Positions 61,042 through 64,000 of a stretch of DNA of 64,000 nucleotides are shown here, piece after piece. The stretch is from Leclercia sp. 29361 (GTDB lineage Bacteria > Pseudomonadota > Gammaproteobacteria > Enterobacterales > Enterobacteriaceae). The notes beneath the pieces are model-generated. The model did no database searches and was not told where the DNA came from. It saw nothing but the letters and a program-made list of their open reading frames with translations. Made by a program: the position numbers and the translations under genes. Each line of letters begins with the position of its first letter. Within the stretch, counting starts at the first letter, position 1. The DNA lies in contig NZ_CP049786.1 in assembly GCF_011290365.1 (NCBI RefSeq), positions 1,674,001 through 1,738,000 on the forward strand, in the 5' to 3' direction.

Positions 61042-62415
61042 TCAGCAGGTGAACGCCTTTTCCTTCGCCAGTAGGAACGGGCGCAGATAGGCCACGGTAT
61101 TCGACAGCGGGATCACCTCATCCGCGAGATTAATCTTCAGCACGTCGCGGATGTAGGTCCGGCGGGTCACAATCCGCGCCCAGAGATCCGGATACGCCGC
61201 CTGAATTTTCTCCTGCAATGCCTGGTCCGCAACGGCGATACTCTCTTCAGCGCTCACCCCGGTGTAGCCCGGCACCGAGGGGATAATATCAATCTGCAGG
61301 ATCATCCCGCTTTTCAGCGTCTCGGCGGAGTGAGGGTAAATCGGGGAGGAGATCCACTCTTCATCGGCGCTGAGATGCCCCGGATTGAGGTGCCAGCCGT
61401 ACTGCGCTTTATTGAGCACCTTTTCGATATGGGCATACATCTCGCCGCCCGGCATCCCGATATGGATAGTCTCAAGCCAGCTGGCGACCGCCGCAAAATA
61501 GGGTTTTGCCACCCGATCGAGATAATCTTTTTGCGCTTCAGGCAGTTCGCTCTCATCGGCAATCACAAATCCGGTCCGGCTCGATAGCCCGCCTTTAAAC
61601 CCGGTGGTCATCGACAGCGGCTGGCCGCGCTCCAGCTTTTTATAGGTGGGATAGAAGTTCGCCTTCTCAAAGCGCTGTCCGGCGGCGGCGATGGTGACTA
61701 CCGTCTGATACTGGCCTTCCGCCGCGAGCAGCGCCCCCAGTTCGGTTTCGCGGATCCCCGGCTCTACCGCGTTCATGGCATTCAGCATGCAGCCGGAGGC
61801 GAGGTTGGCACCATATTCGTAATGGGCGATTTCGTTCGCATTGTTAGTCACGCGAGCGCCGTTATCGCCGCGGATAAACAGATGTGCAGCGTTTTCCAAC
61901 TGTGCGCCGGTGCTGTTTCTCAGCGCCTCGACGATAAAGTGCGGCAGGTCGAACAGTTGCGTATTGTCCGCTCCGGTTGAGGTAAACATTTTCCAGCCAA
62001 CCAGCCCGATTTTACCCAGCTTGTGAAGGCCGATAACGCTGAACAGCGTCTCCAGCGAAGCCTCATTCTCCATTGGCTGATTCGGCAGCGAAAAAGAGGG
62101 GCAGTGCTTTAACGTAACCGGGAGCCGCGAATGCTGCGCCATCTTCAGGTTTTCATTGCCCAGAATCGCCGTCGCCGCGCCCGATGTATCAAGGATCAGC
62201 AGACCTTCTTCGAAGCGCGGGACAAAGCCGGTCAGGTACTCGAAGTTCCCCCCGTGCTCCTTATCAGCATAAATCACAAGGGCGTCAAAGCCCGCCTCGC
62301 TCATGCGGGTCAGCACCTTATTTTTACGCTCAAGCATCGTCGCATCGGTGAGCAACACCGGGGCCACAGCCGTAAAATTGCGTGGTGCCGGGATGGTCTG
62401 CAGCTGGATCATCAT
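61042..62415 (-). CDS. M24 (creatinase/Xaa-Pro peptidase fold) family protein, metal site degraded
   Basis: 457 residues with an N-terminal creatinase-like domain (~25-170) and a C-terminal pita-bread domain (~185-440). At the expected metal ligands, the two-Asp segment reads SMTTGFKGGLSSRTG (~268-282) with no Asp at either site; the usual Glu of the EPG motif reads IDIIPS (375-380), and the last position reads AEESIAV (389-395). H347 in NPGHLS remains. It may be a non-metal creatinase-like hydrolase or a pseudo-enzyme. It is the first of several minus-strand genes of unknown role. ATG at 62415; a second Met follows. Confidence 0.8.
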   Translation of the reverse strand: MMIQLQTIPAPRNFTAVAPVLLTDATMLERKNKVLTRMSEAGFDALVIYADKEHGGNFEYLTGFVPRFEEGLLILDTSGAATAILGNENLKMAQHSRLPVTLKHCPSFSLPNQPMENEASLETLFSVIGLHKLGKIGLVGWKMFTSTGADNTQLFDLPHFIVEALRNSTGAQLENAAHLFIRGDNGARVTNNANEIAHYEYGANLASGCMLNAMNAVEPGIRETELGALLAAEGQYQTVVTIAAAGQRFEKANFYPTYKKLERGQPLSMTTGFKGGLSSRTGFVIADESELPEAQKDYLDRVAKPYFAAVASWLETIHIGMPGGEMYAHIEKVLNKAQYGWHLNPGHLSADEEWISSPIYPHSAETLKSGMILQIDIIPSVPGYTGVSAEESIAVADQALQEKIQAAYPDLWARIVTRRTYIRDVLKINLADEVIPLSNTVAYLRPFLLAKEKAFTC

Positions 62416-62443
62416 TTACCTCATCATCAGAAAGCGGGGAGCG

Positions 62444-62680
62444 TCAGGAACTTTTTTGCGCATGCACCCGCACGGTGGAGGCAGGCGAGTTGATCAGTTT
62501 ATTGGCCGGGCGCACCGGGCGGCGCACCAGTTCTCCCTGACAGTTGGGGCAGCGATGGTTGAGATGGGTTTCTACGCAGTCGGCGCAGAAGGTGCACTCA
62601 AAGGAGCAGATCCGGGCGTCCTGAGCGTCAGGGGGCAGGTCACGATCACACCATTCACAGTTCGGGCGAAGTTCGAGCAT
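62444..62680 (-). CDS. DUF1272 zinc-ribbon protein
   Basis: 78 residues from MLELRPNCEWC. Eight cysteines in paired spacing (C8, C11, C25, C29, C32, C35, C44, C47) mark the DUF1272 zinc-binding domain, followed by a basic tail. Function unknown. The start is 28 bp upstream of the M24 gene region on the same strand; a possible operon with it. Confidence 0.82.
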   Translation of the reverse strand: MLELRPNCEWCDRDLPPDAQDARICSFECTFCADCVETHLNHRCPNCQGELVRRPVRPANKLINSPASTVRVHAQKSS

Positions 62681-62735
62681 AGTTTCGTTCCTTTCAGCAG
62701 GTTGCGTCTGCCTCACTATGCCAGAGAGACTGTAA

Positions 62736-62759
62736 CCCTGCGATAGCTGTGTCGCAGGG
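62736..62759. repeat. CCCTGCGATA hairpin, second copy
   Basis: CCCTGCGATAGC...TCGCAGGG matches 21 of 24 bases of the serT copy 1 terminator stem at 43021-43044 but lacks a T-run. The rest of the 146-bp gap shows no gene. Confidence 0.65.
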
Positions 62760-62826
62760 TTGAGATCAGCGTCCACGCTCAGGATGTTGGCCGCCGGGTA
62801 GGGAGAAACGTTAAATCATTTTACTG

Positions 62827-63057
62827 TTATGCCGAGCGCGTTGCTTTGTACGCCAGCCACTCGCTCCAGACATTCTCCGGATCGATGTCAGGGTAGCCAC
62901 GCTCTTTGGCCATATCTTCAGCAATCTCTTCAGGTAGCTCAATGGCCGTGGCGCTGTCGCGTATCAATTCAACCTCTTGCTGGGTCAACGCATGTCCCAT
63001 TTCGCGTTCTTTAGCCACCAGCACGGCGATCAGGGCAGGAACAAATACAATCGTCAT
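62827..63057 (-). CDS. conserved-looking 76-residue protein, function unknown
   Basis: 76 residues from MTIVFVPALIAVLVAKERE. A hydrophobic N-terminal stretch (~2-15) is followed by an acidic helical part (LTQQEVELIRDSATAIELP) and a Trp-rich end (ENVWSEWLAY). The longer frame to 63195 crosses a terminator and is not used. I do not recognise the family. It follows the small-membrane-protein gene on the same strand beyond a strong terminator. Confidence 0.65.
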   Translation of the reverse strand: MTIVFVPALIAVLVAKEREMGHALTQQEVELIRDSATAIELPEEIAEDMAKERGYPDIDPENVWSEWLAYKATRSA

Positions 63058-63113
63058 TTCTGATAATCCTCTGATATGTCTGCAAGCCACTGTATCACTG
63101 AGTGTTATGGCAG

Positions 63114-63148
63114 AAAAACATAAATGCCCTTTCGGGCATTTATGTTTT
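63114..63148 (-). terminator. strong terminator after the small membrane protein
   Basis: AAACATAAATGCCC / GGGCATTTATGTTT, a 14-bp perfect stem with a short loop and A/T flanks on both sides. It separates the 24-residue gene from the 76-residue gene; works in both directions. Confidence 0.85.
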
Positions 63149-63175
63149 GTCTGAATGTATCCTGTCAGATACCGG

Positions 63176-63250
63176 TTAGTGCCAGAACAGCGCAATCAGG
63201 ATAATGATTGGGATCGGGACGCCTAAAAAGAACAGCAGTAATGAGCGCAT
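63176..63250 (-). CDS. 24-residue membrane miniprotein
   Basis: A 24-codon frame: MRSLLLFFLGVPIPIII at the start, then LIALFWH. It forms one hydrophobic helix with a PIP motif and has an excellent CCAGGAGG ribosome site 5-6 bp before the ATG. It sits 24 bp after the stop of the large membrane-protein gene and directly before a strong terminator, as the last cistron of that transcript. Too short for ordinary gene finders; function unknown. Confidence 0.68.
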   Translation of the reverse strand: MRSLLLFFLGVPIPIIILIALFWH

Positions 63251-63274
63251 ATAAACCTCCTGGAATAGTAAGTA

Positions 63275-64000
63275 TTAAAGATCGCGTTGACGGCCACCGA
63301 AGGTCGCACACAGGCTGGCTACGAAAGCACCGGCCAGCAGAGAGATGAATGTCCAGAGCATAAGGTAGCTTGTGGTTTTACGTGCAGTATCAGCCACTTG
63401 CTGAGCTTTCTCTTTCGTTTCTTTTAATTTAGCCTGAGCTTTGTCATAGGTGGTTTGTACGCGTTGTTCAGCCTCTTGCTGGCTGATACCCGTACGTTGA
63501 GCAATCAGCTGCGCGACATACTGACGATCTTCCGGCGGTAACTGACCGGTGGTGATGCTGTTGGTGAAAATACCGGTAACTTCATTCAACTGTGCTGGAG
63601 TGAGATCCTGCTGAGGTGCCGGGGCAGCGGGCGCTGCTGCTGGCGCATCTGGCGATGCTGGGGTAGCTGGTGCGGCAGCAGGTGTACCTGGACGGAACAT
63701 CGAATTAACGAAGTAGTCCATTGGCGAACCTGAACCTTCAGAGGAGGCGTTAGCCATACCCGCTGCGCCACCTACCGTCGCTGCGGCAGCGCCGCCTGCA
63801 ACGGAACCCACCACTTTAGCACTTCCACCCACAATGGAACTCACGGTTGAGGTTAACAACATTGCCGAGACCAGGGCAGCAACAGCCCAGGCTAAAAACC
63901 CGTGGGCGGTATCGCGGAAGTAAACTTCATTGGTATGGGTACCGACCCATTTGGTACGCAGGCGTCCGGCCAGATAGCCCCCCATACCTGACGCCACGAT
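63275..64000 (-). CDS. Ala/Pro-rich membrane protein, C-terminal part
   Basis: The frame is open to the window edge, so the N-terminus is missing; 241 residues are visible. Order: GMGGYLAGRLRTKWV, a hydrophobic segment (HGFLAWAVAALVSAMLLTSTV), a Gly/Ala-rich stretch, a Pro-Ala linker (PAAAPATPASPDAPAAAPAAPAP), a helical part with YDKAQAKLKETKEKAQQ, and a last membrane helix (SYLMLWTFISLLAGAFVASLCATFGG). Inner-membrane location is likely. The family is not recognised. The 24-residue miniprotein follows in the same transcript. Confidence 0.75.
   Translation of the reverse strand: MVASGMGGYLAGRLRTKWVGTHTNEVYFRDTAHGFLAWAVAALVSAMLLTSTVSSIVGGSAKVVGSVAGGAAAATVGGAAGMANASSEGSGSPMDYFVNSMFRPGTPAAAPATPASPDAPAAAPAAPAPQQDLTPAQLNEVTGIFTNSITTGQLPPEDRQYVAQLIAQRTGISQQEAEQRVQTTYDKAQAKLKETKEKAQQVADTARKTTSYLMLWTFISLLAGAFVASLCATFGGRQRDL

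Overview
This 64-kb window is chromosomal DNA of a member of the Enterobacteriaceae, closest in feel to the Enterobacter/Lelliottia group. Positions 4.3-40.9 kb follow the E. coli K-12 gene order from pncB to yccA almost gene for gene (pncB, pepN, ssuEADCB, pyrD, zapC, ycbX, rlmL, uup, pqiABC, rmf, fabA, lonH, matP, ompA, sulA, sxy, yccS, yccF, helD, mgsA, csgI, yccU, hspQ, rlmI, acyP, tusE, yccA). Protein lengths and many regulatory sites (LexA, NadR, FabR/FadR, ompA leader, pyrD leader) are conserved. The core carries one small insertion, a ybcL/ybcM-like pair between rlmI and acyP.

Left edge (1-4.3 kb): the end of a diaminopropionate ammonia-lyase gene (dpaL), an amino-acid symporter and two different M20 amidohydrolases, all in one direction and ended by a bidirectional terminator. 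Together they look like a small pathway that imports an N-blocked amino acid, removes the blocking group and deaminates the product.

Right of yccA the gene order becomes accessory. An orphan OppA-like binding protein is followed by a serine tRNA (serT, anticodon UGA). An identical second serT with its own promoter lies 12,001 bp further on. The segment between them holds a beta-xylosidase and xyloside symporter (xynB, xynT) diverging from a LamB/ScrY-type porin. It also holds a five-gene minus-strand operon: an FbpABC/AfuABC-type ABC importer (permease, ATPase, binding protein), a protein that fuses an inositol-monophosphatase domain to a Cys-X5-Arg dual-specificity phosphatase domain, and a LacI-type regulator. 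This operon is the best candidate in the window for an undescribed system: uptake of a phosphorylated (or cyclitol) compound followed by dephosphorylation in the cytoplasm.

Right of the second serT (55-64 kb) come a transposase-type HTH fused to a membrane domain, a redox cluster (old-yellow-enzyme family, LysR regulator, FrnE/DsbA-like oxidoreductase, FAD monooxygenase), a class C beta-lactamase with no ampR beside it, an M24-fold protein whose metal ligands look degraded, a DUF1272 zinc protein, and a group of small and membrane proteins of unknown function that runs off the window end.

Several short hairpin repeats recur: REP/BIME units, an 86-bp composite that carries its own transcription terminator (two copies), and a CCCTGCGATA hairpin (two copies). 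No CRISPR array, integrase, intact insertion sequence or rRNA gene was seen.
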